A stretch of DNA of 64,000 nt, taken from assembly GCA_036850595.1 (NCBI GenBank), contig CM072156.1, forward strand, positions 6,379,441-6,443,440, written 5' to 3'. The notes below the pieces were generated by a model. That model ran no database searches. It saw only the letters and a list, made by a program, of their open reading frames with translations, and was not told the DNA's origin. Both the position numbers and the translations under genes were made by a program. Source of the DNA: Rhyacichthys aspro. Taxonomy: Eukaryota; Chordata; Actinopteri; Gobiiformes; Rhyacichthyidae. Within the stretch, counting starts at the first letter, position 1. Each line of letters starts with the position of its first letter. Below are positions 25,596-39,400 of the stretch, one piece after another.

Positions 25596-28500
25596 CTCCA
25601 CTGTGGGCTGATCATTCCCAATTAAAATCCTTAATTATAAAGCCTAGACGTCTTTAAGCTTTTTCACAGATGACTCCTGTTACAATAAGCTTTAAGTGAT
25701 TAAACTGTCAAACTAAATGCCACAGTAAAACATCAGGTAATGGCCTTATAAAGATGTTTAAGCACTGACAGTAGCTCTGGAGGGGCATGTGTTTTAAAAT
25801 GAAAGTCTATGAGTGTGTCTATAAGGTGGTTGGGCTGTTCTGATGTATTTTTCTTCATAAAGCATTGTGTTTTCCACATCTTTGCTGTGTAATGTCATAC
25901 ATAAATAATATAGGATCCAGGTCGTCTGAGGCAGAACCGTGTTTGTGTAGAAGCTCGTGGCCCCTGAGGTGGGCGCACGTTGCCTGCAGCTTGTTCCCCT
26001 ATGTGAATATACAGCCCCTCTCCACCTGTGTGTTAAATGGCCTGGGCCCAATTCCCTGGCTTTGCCTTTTTATGCGGTCGCCTGTCTTTGATGTCATGAG
26101 ATAATTGCTCCTTTTAGAACTCGGAGAAGGCCACTCGGCGCGCACGGATGGGACGAGTATCCATGGAGACAATCTTTGTTATTCCACACGGCAAACAACT
26201 GTTTATTGTATCCAATAAGAGGGAAACGCTTTTGAGTGGAGATACAGCACATCTGGGGCCGAGCACAAAGGGAGATGGGGAGATAATCAGAAATAGAAAA
26301 AGACAAGAGGAAAATGGGAGTCACACAAGAAAGAACACACAGCCGTTCTGAGAAGTTTGCATAGCCCTCTAATACTGCAGAGAGAACATTCATGTCACAG
26401 TGTGAAGTGTAAAATGTGGAAGATATAGAAAATACAAGACATCAGGCAACGCTTTCAATAATGTCGAATCACATCAAAACATCAAACACCTTTTCATTTG
26501 TCTTTGTGCGAAAAATGAATATTTAAAGCTCTTTGGAAGCAGAACAGAAAACAGCTATTCTTTTCAATTTATTAATGCTATCAGTGTTTGTAAATCTTTC
26601 CAAATCTATGTCTTATTTTATTTCATTACTTCCTGTTCCTGTTTCTCCAACTGTCCAGAGCAGACAAACAGAGCACTGCTTTATGCATTTTCCATCTGTA
26701 ATACTGTTCTTACAACCCTTACTCTTCCTCCACACACAGTTTTATGTCTGAGTTTTATGCTCCAACAGTTTGCTTCGGTTTTGTTCGACTGGAAACCATT
26801 GTGAGGCAGAAGAGCTGTCTGTGAGTGCTCATTTGGAAATTTGAGTCCTCTTTTTTGCAGGTTGAATTTCTCCTTTAACACATATTGAACCTGTTGTACA
26901 CATCTTTAGAAGTCAGGCCCTTCTTCCTTGTTAAACGGGTGAATGGTCGTCTCTTGTGGTGAAACCAGATTCAAGAACATACACAGATTTTTCTTTAACA
27001 CATTCAGTTCTGGCTCAATTAAAATTCACTAGAAAAAGTAAGGCAAAAAATTTAAGAACCGTAGATATTAAGATTTGTAATGCTTATGTTGAGGTGAAGA
27101 ACCAGTTAATTATGTTTGAGCAACGTCCTCTATTTCTATGACATTATGCTGTGGCTTAGCCTTGATCAGCTTGGATCAGACTGAAACGTCTGGTAGAAGT
27201 GGTTCAGACCCGTTATTATTATAGTTATTATATTATTTTAGTGTTGTATGCTTTGATATGATGTTTACATGTAGTTTATAGTTTTGCACTAATCCTATAG
27301 ATGTATTTTCACCTAAATGCAGCTCAGTATTGACAGAGTTGGACAGAACACATGACTGCATGTGTGAGAGCCATAGTGGACCTGCTCTAAAGACCACTAC
27401 CTTTTTGATTATGATCCAATGAGCAACATCCATTGATAAACAACACTGTCTCAGACTAACTCAGAATCCAGGTTTGATGATATATCCATGAGCAGGAGTG
27501 GCTCAAAGTTACTCTTTCCATTTGTCTGTGGAGGTGAAATAAGCATTTCAGTCACTGCTCTTTCATGAAGGCTTATGACATTTTAAAAAGTACTTTTCGA
27601 TCGACAATTTCACCATCAGACAGACAGATGCATGGATAACACCTGAACAATATATGTTGATGACAGACACTTGTATTAAATGTATTTCTTATAGTCTTTA
27701 TGTATCTACCACTGGAGCCAAACATTAGTCCACCCTTTCCTCATGCATTATTATTAATAAATGCACACAGGCACAACAGAAATGAGTGGAGCTGTGTTAT
27801 TAGTGTGGCCCTCGGTGCAGCCTGTGCCTTGTCCCCTCTCTCTGTGCATTAGACTTGATGACCGAGCTAAATCTGACGATATGTCAGAGCTGTCTGAATT
27901 ACACTCCTCTTCACACTCCAGTGCAACGGTGAAATTGGCCATTGCACATTTTGCAGTTATTACCACTGGATATTGCCAAATGCAATTATGGCGAAAATGC
28001 ATTGCCAGCAGCCACAGTTTGACTTTGACTGGTTGCTCTTATCAGCTTCACTTCACAAGGTGAGTGAGTCAAGTTCACTCATGAGTTGGACAGATGCATG
28101 GCCCTCAGTTAAACAGGTCACACAAGCTGTGAACCCTGTTTCAGTTTATAATGTAGTTCACAATAGTCACAATGGAGCAGTCTCTGATTGTGCTTGTGTT
28201 TCTGATGCAGGTTGTGTAAACTGTGTTGGAATGAATTTAGGTGCAATATGCATCATGTTAAGGTAAAGCTACACAGTGCTTCAGTCCTCTGTGTGATGGG
28301 CTCAAAGGTATTTATTCTCCATAAACAGCAGACAAAGGAGATTGTTTCCAGTAGTCTGCTCTCTAAACTCAAAGCAGAAAATTTGAGAGTTGCACAAGAT
28401 GTTATGCAACTTTTTATGTAACTAGTGACATAGTGAAACAAGGTTCAAAATCCTTACTGTTAGCATGCAGTATTTAGCATGTTTAGGCTGTTTATTGCAA

Positions 28501-31500
28501 CAACAAACATTTAACTGTAGTGAAAATTCTCTGTCACCAAATAAACAGACTGATTGAACTATTACACTATAAATATTATTTTTACTCAAGTACATATAAA
28601 TAGAGAGTCTAGAGAGTCTTCCAGTAGATCCATAAGTGACCATATAAAAACCTGAATGGAAGTCAGGGATGTGTTTTCTTTGTGTTTTTAATCAATCACA
28701 TTGGTCTAAATTGTTCTCCATATTGTCTATTACCCTGAAAGACACACCTCGCACTTGACCATGTTGGAAAAAAGGACATTTAAAACTTCACAGAACCCAG
28801 TGGAAGGAGCCACTTTTTCCTGTTTGCCCTTTTCACTCTTGTGGTAGCCAAAAACAAAAAAGTTCTCTTCTATTTGGAGATTCACAGCAGCACAGAAAAA
28901 AAGTGTGACTTGGTGAACTAAAGGAAACCACGCTGCTAATTAACAGCTCGACACTACCTTCTCATTACTGTATGTGTCATGTTTGCTGTGAAACTTTTTC
29001 CTTTTCTCATTCTCCTCTCACTCCGATGTTAAGCCCTCATTGCACAGTTATCTGACAAAGACGTTTTGATATTTGGGGCTCAGAACATTAAGTGCAGCTC
29101 ACAGTGAGTTCACGTTGAAGGCAGAGCCAGAGGAGTGATGGTTGTTTATTCAAAACCTTCAACAAAACCCCTCAAGGCGGAAGGAGGGATTACATATTTT
29201 CTGTAAACAAGTCTGCAGCCATATTATTTGAAATTGTGCCGTCTCCGTAACCATCTGCAAGTGTTCAGCCCACATCATATTTCTTGTTGTGCATTCTGAA
29301 CTACTACCAACAAAACCTATTTCAGTGGATCCTCGCACAAATCTCCAGAGTCTGGAGCCGAAATCACTTCTGTGCTCTGCATCTTAATGGCGTAGGATTT
29401 TGAAGGATTGTGGAAGGAAGAGAAAAGGTAACAGCACAGAATAAACCCTTTTGATATGTCTTATATGTTAGCGTCTTGACTAAAGGTGCTACAAAACAGC
29501 AGGTCGTGCGCTGCAGCAGACAAATAGCAGTGTCAGATATTGATGGTACCAGTATTACGATAAGTGGAGCTGAATTAAAATGGTGAATTTCTGTTATTAC
29601 GATTTGGGACATGAAGAAAATTGGGAGGCAATCAAAAATGGCTGGGATCCATCTTCTTTGTCATTTCCTTCACTTTAACCCTATTTCCTGTCTGTCTCCA
29701 CCGAAATATCTGAGAACAACATGACATACACAGCTGGGAATCAATACAGAATGAGAAAATGTCGCCACAGGAAGACTTGTTACCACCAAAACAGGACATG
29801 ATTTAAAAAAGTTCAGGATGTAACTGGAGCATTTGAATTGATAAAGAGAAAGGACAAAGTGGATGTGCGCTGATAAAAGGACATTTATCATTGTTTGGCG
29901 GTGAATTTGTCTTGAAAATTGAGACACAAACCTCCACACACACCAAAAAAAGTAAAAAAACAATAAGAAAGACACTCATATGGACACTAATGTTGACTCC
30001 AATAACCTGTTTGGGCTCTCTTCTGAGGTCAGATTGTACCGTGGCCACAGCACTTTCTTTTTGTTCCAGAGAGTCCTGAGGGGTCTTTTAATAAGCTCCT
30101 CTTATTTCTGACTCGTCTGGATGTCAGCACATGGTTCAGGGTCTGAGAGGTTTCATTAAGACTAGTTCAGACTCAGCCAGTCTCACACCAGGATCAGTCG
30201 CACTCTCACTGAAGTCTATTTGTACAGACCCCAGGAGAGGACAAAAAAATGATAACATGTTTCTTAATGCGCTGGAAACGACAAAAAATGCAAAAGAAAG
30301 CTGAGTTAACAGGTCTGTGGAAGAAAACATGGACAGAGACTATTGTAATTAAGCTTTACTTTAAGTTGGGAATGAAAAACAGATATTTTGACAACATTTG
30401 CTTTGGGATTGTCTTTTCTTTTGTCCTCTCCGCCGCTCCGTTTATCAATTTATACACGCTTAATCTTTAATTTGCACATTTTCATATATGGTCCACTTTA
30501 AATAGCTTTATTGTCATTGTATAAGAGTAACAAAACTTTGATGCAAACCTTATGGGCTCATAAAAAATAAACATTATGACCCTGGCTCAAGGGATCATAA
30601 GCAATTTGGGCCAAAATTAAAGTTTCGCAAAATACTCTTGATTTAACCAATTAGACTGACAAATCAAGATAAACTGGAACTAAACCAACCTAAAAGGAGA
30701 ACAGGCAGTGTGCTATGGATGTTGGAGGCAGGGCTTTAGGACGGCAGCAGCTAACAAAAAAGTCCTGAATAAATAATGACCTGATGTGGAGAAACCTGGG
30801 GCGTGCAGTAGTTCCAGGTAATTTACACAACAGGGTTCTCAACAGCACCTACATAAATTATAGACATAAATAAAACTATAAAATACATGCCCTTTTCACT
30901 GTGTGTCCTTTGCCTTTTTCTCACTCAAGTTATAAGTTAGCTGACAACTTTTTTATTTATTCTTCACTGTTCTTGTTCTGTTAAAGCTTTCTTGTGCCCA
31001 AACATGTTTCTAATAATGACAACAATCCAAAACATAGTATGAGGTTGTTTTCTGCGTCTAGACTTTTTGTTTGGACACTTTTGTTTGTTACTTAGATAAG
31101 GGTCTTAAGGCTAACGCTTGGATCAAGAGCAACACTCGTCGCTAAATTGCCATCTGTCTGCAGAACTGAAAAACATATGTCGGTAAAGTAGGACTTCTTA
31201 GTGGCTGATTATTTCCAGATGTCTCCCTGCCCGCACAGTCAGTCCTCTTGTGACTTATCAGGGACTGCTTTTGGCAATCAGTGCAGCATCTTGTTCACAC
31301 GTCTGATAATCCTGGTGAAGTCTGTGTGGATTATGACAGGAAGATTACTTCAGGCTCTGGCGGATCTACTTCCTTAAGTTTTATTGTGTTGTAATGTCTG
31401 GGTGCACCAAAAGGGCAAAGACACAAGGTGGCTGGAAGCGATAGCAACTTTTAATTTAACAGTTCAGGGTAGCCAAAGACACACTGGGACTGAATAGAAA

Positions 31501-33382
31501 TGTTTGAGAAGCATCTGAAATCCACTTTTAATATTTTACCATCTCTACTGCCTCCATCCATTTGTTCTGTTCATGTTCCCTCATCTATATTGCAGTTTTC
31601 TTAACCATCCTGTCAATGCAGTGGTGTGATGTCGTTTAAGGTCCGGTGTTGCTCTTTGACCGTGGACCATTTACATCAGAGGAAACCAATAAGAAAAGAT
31701 GTGGAGTGTGGCTAATCATATTCATAATGCATTAGAAGTTAGGAAGCTTTCTGCATAATTTATGTTTGGTCAAACAGCATACGATATCCACTGCATATTT
31801 TCCATATAGTGCTCAGGATTTGCATCACACACACATTTAACGCAGTGTCAGGAATAAAAAATGGATCTGGCTACTGTGGTTTTGAAATAACTGTGATGAT
31901 GTGCTTTTATGTTACGATTCATGCAGCAATTAAATATAGTTTCTGCAAAATGAGCAACAAATGCATGATTATGGGGTCTGAATGGTTTTAAAAGTTGCGG
32001 CTAAAGTGTTTGATGAAGACTAATGGAGAAGAAAGGAGAGTGCACAGAAGGATTACCACAAGCACCAGAAGAAGTAGAACATGTGCTTGAAATATATTTT
32101 TGTTTGTATGTTGTATGCTCCAGACATACGATATATACTTTTCTTCTGTCTGTTCCTTCTCGACAAAAACTGCATTGAAGTGTTTGCATTCTTACTTTAA
32201 CAACTGTGGAACTGACCAGCGCTTCCTGAAATAAAATCCTAGAAATATTTTAAAAATATGGCAAATAATAGCAGCATTTCCTCATTTCCTTGCCTCATGC
32301 AGTAAGACACAGAGCACAGTTTCATCACTACAGAAGCCTGTGAGGCATTTAAACCGGTTCATTTCATGTTTAATTGTAGACGCTATAGTGCTACAGTAAC
32401 AAGCTCCACTCCTTTTTAATGCAAACATTTTCCACACAGCCTTCGGTGCTACAAACCTTCCTATACTGTATGTCATATCTCAGAAGTCGCCGTCTTGTCC
32501 CCGCAGCTGTAGTACTGTAAGTGATGTTTTCCACTTTGCTCAAACGCAGAAGTCTAGCCCAAAGCATTTTGTTGTTTTTTTCTTCTTCAAACATTAACCA
32601 GCTGTGACGCTTTCGCCATTTCTCATTAAAAGTGGTCGTGACCCTTTCCTCTATGCGTCTTACTTGTCCCGTTCATAGCAATTGACAGCTTCACTTTTTT
32701 TTTTTCTGCTTCTCGTCCTTATCCCTCCCTGGTTTAATTCCTGGGGCCTTTTGCGTCAAAGCTTTTCCAACAGACGGTAGTGCAGTTTCATTTTGGTTTC
32801 AGTAGCAAACACCAAATGCATATTTAATTACTGTTATTTTTCAGTTAATTTCATCCACATTTTGAGGGAGGACTTATATATACAGAAGCCTCCAGCTAAG
32901 CTAACCTCTCTGGGACACCTTTGCACTGTCAGAACATTTGAAATGCTCTTTTTCAAAGTAGCGTTGTTGTGTTGTTTTGTTTTTTTGTCTCAAGCATCGA
33001 GTACAGGACCATGGGCTCACTGTGGACTTTTAGCCTTTGGAAACACAATATTTCCAGGAGCAAAGATGGTGGAGCAAAACAGAGATATTGTGAATACAGA
33101 GAATGTGTCTCTCGTCTGTGAAACAAAGACAAATCATGGCGATGACCAGCACTGCATTGATAAACTCAGTCTAATATGGCTACTCCAGATGCTAACTTCT
33201 TAATAGATTGTTTTCAACCATAGCTTTTTAGATTAGCCCCATTGCAGAAGTCAGGATAGAGTAGAATAGAAGTTTCTTATATGGTTGACGCACCAGTTGA
33301 TGGCACATATCAAAGACTGCAATGAGGGACTTGGCTAACATGGCTAACCCCAGATACTAACATCTAACTGAGCAGATTTGGC
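25596..33382. other. Gene desert, no exon recognised
   Basis: AT-rich DNA with chance frames, including antiparallel pairs at 25794-26104 and 27754-28063. A patch at 26100-26180 is GC-richer and contains 'gtatccatggagac', one base from an RFX X-box. No LINE or SINE wording and no RNA gene was recognised. Confidence 0.4.
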
Positions 33383-33599
33383 TTAAAGTAATATTCCAGG
33401 ATTTTTGTAGTAGGTTGTTACTTATATAATATAACTGTCTTTGCTGGGTGGAAAAATACTGTCCTGGTACGCACTAAAGCATCCAAATGTCTCAAAAAAT
33501 AATTTACTGTAGTGAAGTGAACTTCTGAACAGTATTTCATTAGTTCAGTAAAGACATGCACAGACCCTATACTTTAGAAATCCTGGAAGGTACCTTGAA
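33383..33599. mobile_element. Candidate MITE with terminal inverted repeats
   Basis: The left end TTAAAGTAATATTCCAGGAT and the reverse complement of the right end, TTCAAGGTACCTTCCAGGAT, are clearly related: AA, TTCCAGGAT and other positions are shared, and similarity continues into the next bases (TTTTTGTAG and TTCTAAAG). The 217-bp interior has no coding capacity. TTAA on one side and TTCA/TTGA on the other suggest a decayed TTAA target-site duplication, as left by piggyBac-type elements. Assignment to a superfamily is inference. Confidence 0.6.
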
Positions 33600-34204
33600 T
33601 ACTACAGGAGTGTGGACAGAACAAGTAAAAAAATAAAAAAAATCATGAACTTTTCGGTATTGTAGAAGCGTGTGTTTTGGGACATGTAAGCTTGTGTCCA
33701 GGATGTAGTATGAAACTGAAAAAGATGCAGAATGTGCCAGACATAAGGAATATAAATATACTAAGAAGCTAATTCAAGCTTATTTCATTTGCGTGGTCAA
33801 AACTGTAACTCTCTTTATGGGTTACAGCCTTCTGCACCCTCCTGCTGTGGGACAATACATTATATAGTATTATACATTTGTGTGGCCTGTAGTGTGCTGT
33901 AAACTTTCATCATCCAGTTATTGCCAATTCAGTGTTCTCTGCCTCAATCTAGTGGGAGCACTTACTGAAACAGGAGGCAGAAACACTAAAGGGCTGGCTC
34001 GACAATGGGAGGAAGTTGAAAAAGCTGTCTGAGGTGGTGGAGCAATGCACGTGTAAAAGGATGGATGCTGTATAAAACAACATGGACAATAGGACCTTCA
34101 TGCCAAATCAACACCTCAGCCTGTGGTTCTAATGTGAGAAATAGTTTGCCTCTTGTTGTTACTGATTAATTCCTGTAATGCTTTATCACTTGCCTCTTTA
34201 AAAA
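33600..34204. other. Spacer, nothing recognised
   Basis: AT-rich with no coding or repeat signature that I recognise. Confidence 0.4.
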
Positions 34205-34270
34205 ATGGCCTCTGCTGCTATAATTATACATTTCCCTGCCGTGGGATAAACAAAGCATCTCTTATCTCCT
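34205..34270 (+). mobile_element. L2-like LINE 3' terminus
   Basis: 'TGCTGCTATAATTATACATT', then TCCCTGCCGTGGGATAAACA, then AAGCATCTCTTATCTCC is the typical L2/CR1-group 3' end (…TTTCCCC.TGGGGA…AATAAAG…ATCTTATCTTATC). Only this tail survives, as is usual for 5'-truncated copies. Confidence 0.6.
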
Positions 34271-35477
34271 ATAAAAACTCTTGACTGGTTCACATGTGTG
34301 AGCTGACAGTAGCTGCTGGCTGTTACTTGAATAAAGATAAAGGCAGCTTCAGCACAGCTCCTGTCAGAGAAGCTGGCAGTGTGAAATCTAAATGATCTGT
34401 GGACGACTCTTGTGCTGCTGTGTGTTTACGCACCATAAGCTCCGGCACAACGCGCTGCCTCAGCATCACTGTACCGTACGGAGCCAGTATATTGTCCAAA
34501 TGAGCTCAAAGGGAGAGCAGGGGAAATATTTGGGGATGAGGGCTTTCTATAATGCAATACAGAATTTGCACTGACTCTGCAAACTCCATATTTCTCCTGA
34601 GTCTACATAATTAATAAGAGCTGAGGATGGCATACATAATCGATATACATACAGTACAATATCCATTCCTTTTTAATATGTTCCCTGACGTTTTTGTAGA
34701 ATATGTTCCCGCTTCTCATCAATTTCTGCTTAGTTTCTCTTTCTATTTGCTCCCAAGGATTAAAATAATGTAATATTTCACGACTGTTATGGCTCACAGG
34801 GACTCGCTCATTTCTCATGAATGCACACACTCGCCTATTAAAAAGTAATAAAAGAGCAGTCTGCCGTGTTGTATTTGCTTCTGTTGGTCTTTTGTGGTTT
34901 AATACTTCATAGAAATGGTTGACAGTCTAGTCAATACTCTACAAACCCTCCTAAAATGCCGGCAAATAGTCTTTGCCTTAAGAAGCTGTAATTGTGTGTA
35001 ACTGCAAATGACCATTTTTAACAGTTTTCAGCCACAAAAAAGATATTTTATGTACTAGAAAAGTTGAAGGTGTCTGTTTGTGAGGGTGTGTTGTACATGT
35101 TATTTGAGGAGAGCTATCAGAGCAGCTGTGTGTTTGGTTTTATCCTCCCTGAGACCCACAGCTGGGGTACCTTTTTGCTTGCATTTAACGTATAATAATA
35201 TGTAATAAAATGGGACAAAGCTGGAGCACTTCAGTAGCTCTGTGTGACTCTGGTTTGAGAGCATTTTCTGTTGAAACTGTCACTATCTAATCAAGGTAAA
35301 AACGGCAAAATGTGTTTTATGTTTTTACTTGTGAGAGTAGACAATAAACAAAGCGTAGAGAGAAGGCATTGAGACATTAAGGAAACTGTCCCGAACCTCG
35401 AGCCAAACCCAGGTCCCTTCAGTGATGTGGTGCTCACTCAGTGTTAATCCCAGATTGGTAGAGTCTCTGTATTGATA
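34271..35477. other. Intergenic, no gene
   Basis: No domain or repeat was recognised before the long Rex3-like copy begins. Confidence 0.4.
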
Positions 35478-36430
35478 GAACTTCTCTTCTTTATCTGCAC
35501 AGTCCACCTGTCTTCAGGGCTGGACTCGAGGGACGGCAGTCCAAGCAGCAATCCCCCTACTTCCCTCTCCCTAGACACCTCATCCTGCTCAGTTAACACC
35601 TGGGCATTACCAGACTAACCCAGGGGCGTAGTTCCTTCAGCAAGTACTCGGGGATTCTTTTAAATTGGGCATGCTCCGAACACATCAGTCAGGTATTTAA
35701 AACTTAACTATGTTTAATACTGTAGGATCATTTTTTCCAGTACTCTAACAGACTTTGCCAGGAAGGTGGATGGGTGTGATCCACCTGCAGTTGGAACACT
35801 TTGGTCCCACCTCTGAAAAACCAGAAGGACCCAGTCTGCCAGTGCAGTTGCAAAGGTGTTTCAGCCAAGACAGTCATTCTGGGCAGTTCTCAACCACACT
35901 TTTTGATCTGTGCCACCTCAAAGTCCTCCACTAAGACCACAGCTTCTGGTTAATCTATGAAAGGTGTGGGATTGTGGAGCTCCTCAAAGTATTATGTCCA
36001 ACAACGTCTGACTCTCTGGTGAATGACATCAGCAGAGAAGTCCAAAAACAGGACACCATTTAGGTTCAGATCTGGGCTTTTCCTTCCAGTATGTCTCTTC
36101 AGGTGTCATTGTCATTACCCCTGGAGGTGTTGAAGCCCCCCAGTAGAGGAATGGAGAGAATGGAGATGTTAGAGAAACTTGCAGCACCAATAAACAAACA
36201 TGTTGGTGGAGCTGGGGACCACTCCTGCCACTACCAGAGCCCACTGTCTCCAGTCTATACCTCTCACCCTGCACAAGCTCACGGATGAGACAGACTCTGT
36301 GTCCTGAGATTGGATTATAGAGGCCCCTGCCTTCAATCCACTTTGCACTTACGGTCAGTTTCAGAATCCAGACCCCATCAGGCGCTGACCTTTGAGCCCC
36401 ATCTCCATGCCTGGCTCCATGATGGGCCCA
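35478..36430 (-). mobile_element. Rex3/RTE-like LINE, internally deleted copy
   Basis: Read on the minus strand, this is a compressed LINE. Near 36300-36130 is the endonuclease region. The nucleotide string 'ctactggggggcttcaacac', then GGTAATGACAATGACACCTG, then CCCAGATCTGAACCTAAATG, is the decayed counterpart of the LLGDFNAHVGND…DLNPSG…LLDFC segment of the APE-type endonuclease. Near 35860-35730 is the reverse-transcriptase segment, where GACCAAAGTGTTCCAACTGC, then GGATCACACCCATCC, corresponds to DRRVCSNYRGITLLSLPGK. Near 35600-35480 is the C-terminal tail ('TAGGGAGAGGGAAGT', then GCAGATAAAGAAGAGAAG). Frameshifts, stops and large deletions make it inactive. It is the longest LINE remnant here and belongs to the same group as the 4.8, 42.8 and 53.0 kb pieces. 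Confidence 0.75.
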
Positions 36431-39400
36431 GTGACACCTTTCTGGAATCTAACCTTGATAGCGCGCTCTTCAAAAAGGACTTTTCAACGGCTATTTGTCC
36501 ATCCCGACTCCCTCATATTTAAGACTAATGTACCTCTCCAGTCATTTCCCTTCCTTTATTCTCCTTTAAAAGCGTCTGTCACTGTACATATCTCGCAGGC
36601 TGAGTGGCAATTTTGGAGAAACTGTGGAGTAAATTCTGTCTCTTGTTTCCGCGGCTCTCTCAACCTAACGAGAGGTCATCTGACAAACTCCCCGGCTCAG
36701 AAAACGGCAAGAGAGCGAAAGGTCAAGAATATCTGCAGGCTCCCGTCTCGTGTGTTTTCTGGTGCTGATGCTGAGTGGAGGGCTGTGAGATGAGACAGAG
36801 CCGGGGACTGCTCTGGGATTGGTAAAAGAAGAGAGGTGTGTGGAAGGAAGGCGCAAAGATGAGAAATGAGAAATGGGTTTTAGCTGATGATTCCTGCTCT
36901 GTATTGCTTCACACTTCAGTTGGATGAGAACTAGAGTCTGGAGGGACTCACAACATGAACAGGAAATAAAGAGTAAAAAAGTGACCTTCAAGAATGAGAC
37001 TTGGGTTTGTGGCAGGACTTTTACTCAATGAACATTTCATATTGATTATATACATTGATCAATATGATTATATACTATTGATCAAGTATAAAAGCTGCCT
37101 TTTAGGAAAAAAATACATTCACCAAAATCCTTCTGCAGAGGCTGTTAGCCAGGCTATTGCTGCATGGCTTAAGCACATCAGACACATCACAGTGTAACAC
37201 TGTGTAACATGAGCCATGCTCACTCATTTTTAGATCAAGGCACAGTTTACACCACTCAGTTCATTTTAACAGGACAAGTCCTTGTCAACTGTACGTTGTG
37301 ATGCATTCATGTGCTCCGCGGAAGGGCGCAGTTGCTGTTGAGACTTTTGGGCTTTGTTGTGTTTAAGTGCTTTTAGGTTAGAAAGTCTTTCACATTGGCT
37401 TTATTTGACTCCAAATTTGCAAAATGGAGCAATAATGAGACAGCCTTTACATACAGACCTTCAGTAAAATGAAAGGACCTACAAGACAAAAAATTAGAAA
37501 AAAGTCAGTACTAACTTGAATGCATTTAAGATTTATTTTTAACAACAGACAATAAAAGCTTCTTCCAGGTTTTGCTGTCAGCGGGTTGCTCAGTCCACTT
37601 CTGAGTAAAAGAAATTATCATGTTGAGAAAGAAAAACACACTCAACATCAAAGTCCCTTCCTGGGATGTCATATTATGTGATGAGACTATTTTTAAAGCA
37701 CACATTGTTGTAAAAATTGACCCATAATGTAGTCTTTGTAATATTTTCTAAGAAAGCCCACCAGATTGATATATCTTCATGACAAGCTCCGACTCACGCC
37801 GCTGTACACAGTATGTACTCTGTTTATTGATCTTCCATATGTCCCCAACATAATCTTAAGGTCTGGGTCCATTGGCGTTTCTGTTTGCACAAATGACCAC
37901 GGATGACTACCCACTGAGCTTGGTGTATGCACTGTATATACTCTTTCTGAGCGTTAAATAGCATGGTCAGAGGATCATGCGATAAGCCTCTCGGCGACTG
38001 TTAGCACTGCATGTATCTAATTGGCCTCCTTTAGAGGCTCCGTTTGCCAATGATGAAGTGTCCGTGAGCTCTTATCATTTAGATAGGGCAAGCTGTAGCT
38101 GGGCTGTGACAGAGACTAATGGATGGACTTTGCCATAGGGACCACGGCCGCTGTCCACCAACATTAGTCAACAAGACACAATGTACACGCTCTCACATCA
38201 CACATGGCCAGGGAAACATACATCACACAGAAGAACTACAGAGCACTACAAATGTAAGTCTGTTTTTATCAACTGTTCTGCTCGTTTTAACTCTGTGCTC
38301 ACGAGAGTCTAACAGTCTATAGGCATCAAAACCCCTTGGGCACATCCATTGAAGATTTGCAAAACACACAGTGGACACAGCTGTAAATAGGCACTGTATT
38401 TATTAAACTATGGTTGAAAGAGAATTGAATAAGCACGCACACGTAGCTGCTTTCTCATCTTTTAATCAAATTGTAGCCTGAGTTTGCATCAGCCCGCGGC
38501 GTCGACTTTAATGATCTTTACACTAGGCTTATACCAAGGATTCCTGGATGTAGTAACACTCAAGTACAGCAAGCACATGTTAGACTGCGCCTGAGGAATG
38601 AGAACGTCAATGAGGTGTTAGTGTTGGTTTTACATTAAAGTAACCCCTTTGACAGATACATGTTTGGAGGAAAAGTGCCGCCACATCAGAGCATTTAGTA
38701 AGGCCACTCTATTTCCATGTTCAAACAGCAGCGGTGAATGTGAAAGCACCTTACCCATGTAAATGAAAGCTTTCCTGCTCAATCAGCCCACAATAAAATG
38801 ATCATGTCAATAAACCAGTGAGCGCGATGTAATATATGCTCATATATTGCATAATCGAGTCACGGATTACATTAAAGCTTACTTTCTCCTGCATTAAGCC
38901 GCTTGACTCAGCTGGGCTTTGTTTGCTTTGCTGTTTCGATTCATTGCTCCCACTATTTGACAGGGAACGAGCAGAATTACATTACTTCTTAGCTGTAAGT
39001 AGCACCAATGTGTTCTGTAACCCAGGTGTCAGTGGTGAACATCGACATTTACATTACAATGACAAGACAATTTGTGTGCATGCAACACACCGGATGTTTT
39101 CTGTTTGGTAAATGTGCTAACCTCAGATGACAGAGAGGAAAAACTGCAGCAGAAAAACCCTCCTGGTGGCTTTGACATGCACTACAGCAGAGGGACAGTG
39201 ACTGGGGCAACAATGGGAACTACCCACTGCAGAGTCAAAATACTCAGGACCCGTTTCTACTGGAGCAGTAAAGTACGAGTTGGTAAGTTTCTGTTACTAT
39301 AGGAGGTCCAAATAGTGTACAGTACTGTGCTACTTTGGGGACAATTTGTGGTGGACTGCAGAACGCTGATTGAACGAACAGCTGTTTCTCTTTTTTTACT

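Noticed and set aside
32793..33203. Plus-strand 136-codon frame
   Set aside because: A hydrophobic stretch is present but it resembles no family, and upstream and downstream splice sites are not convincing.
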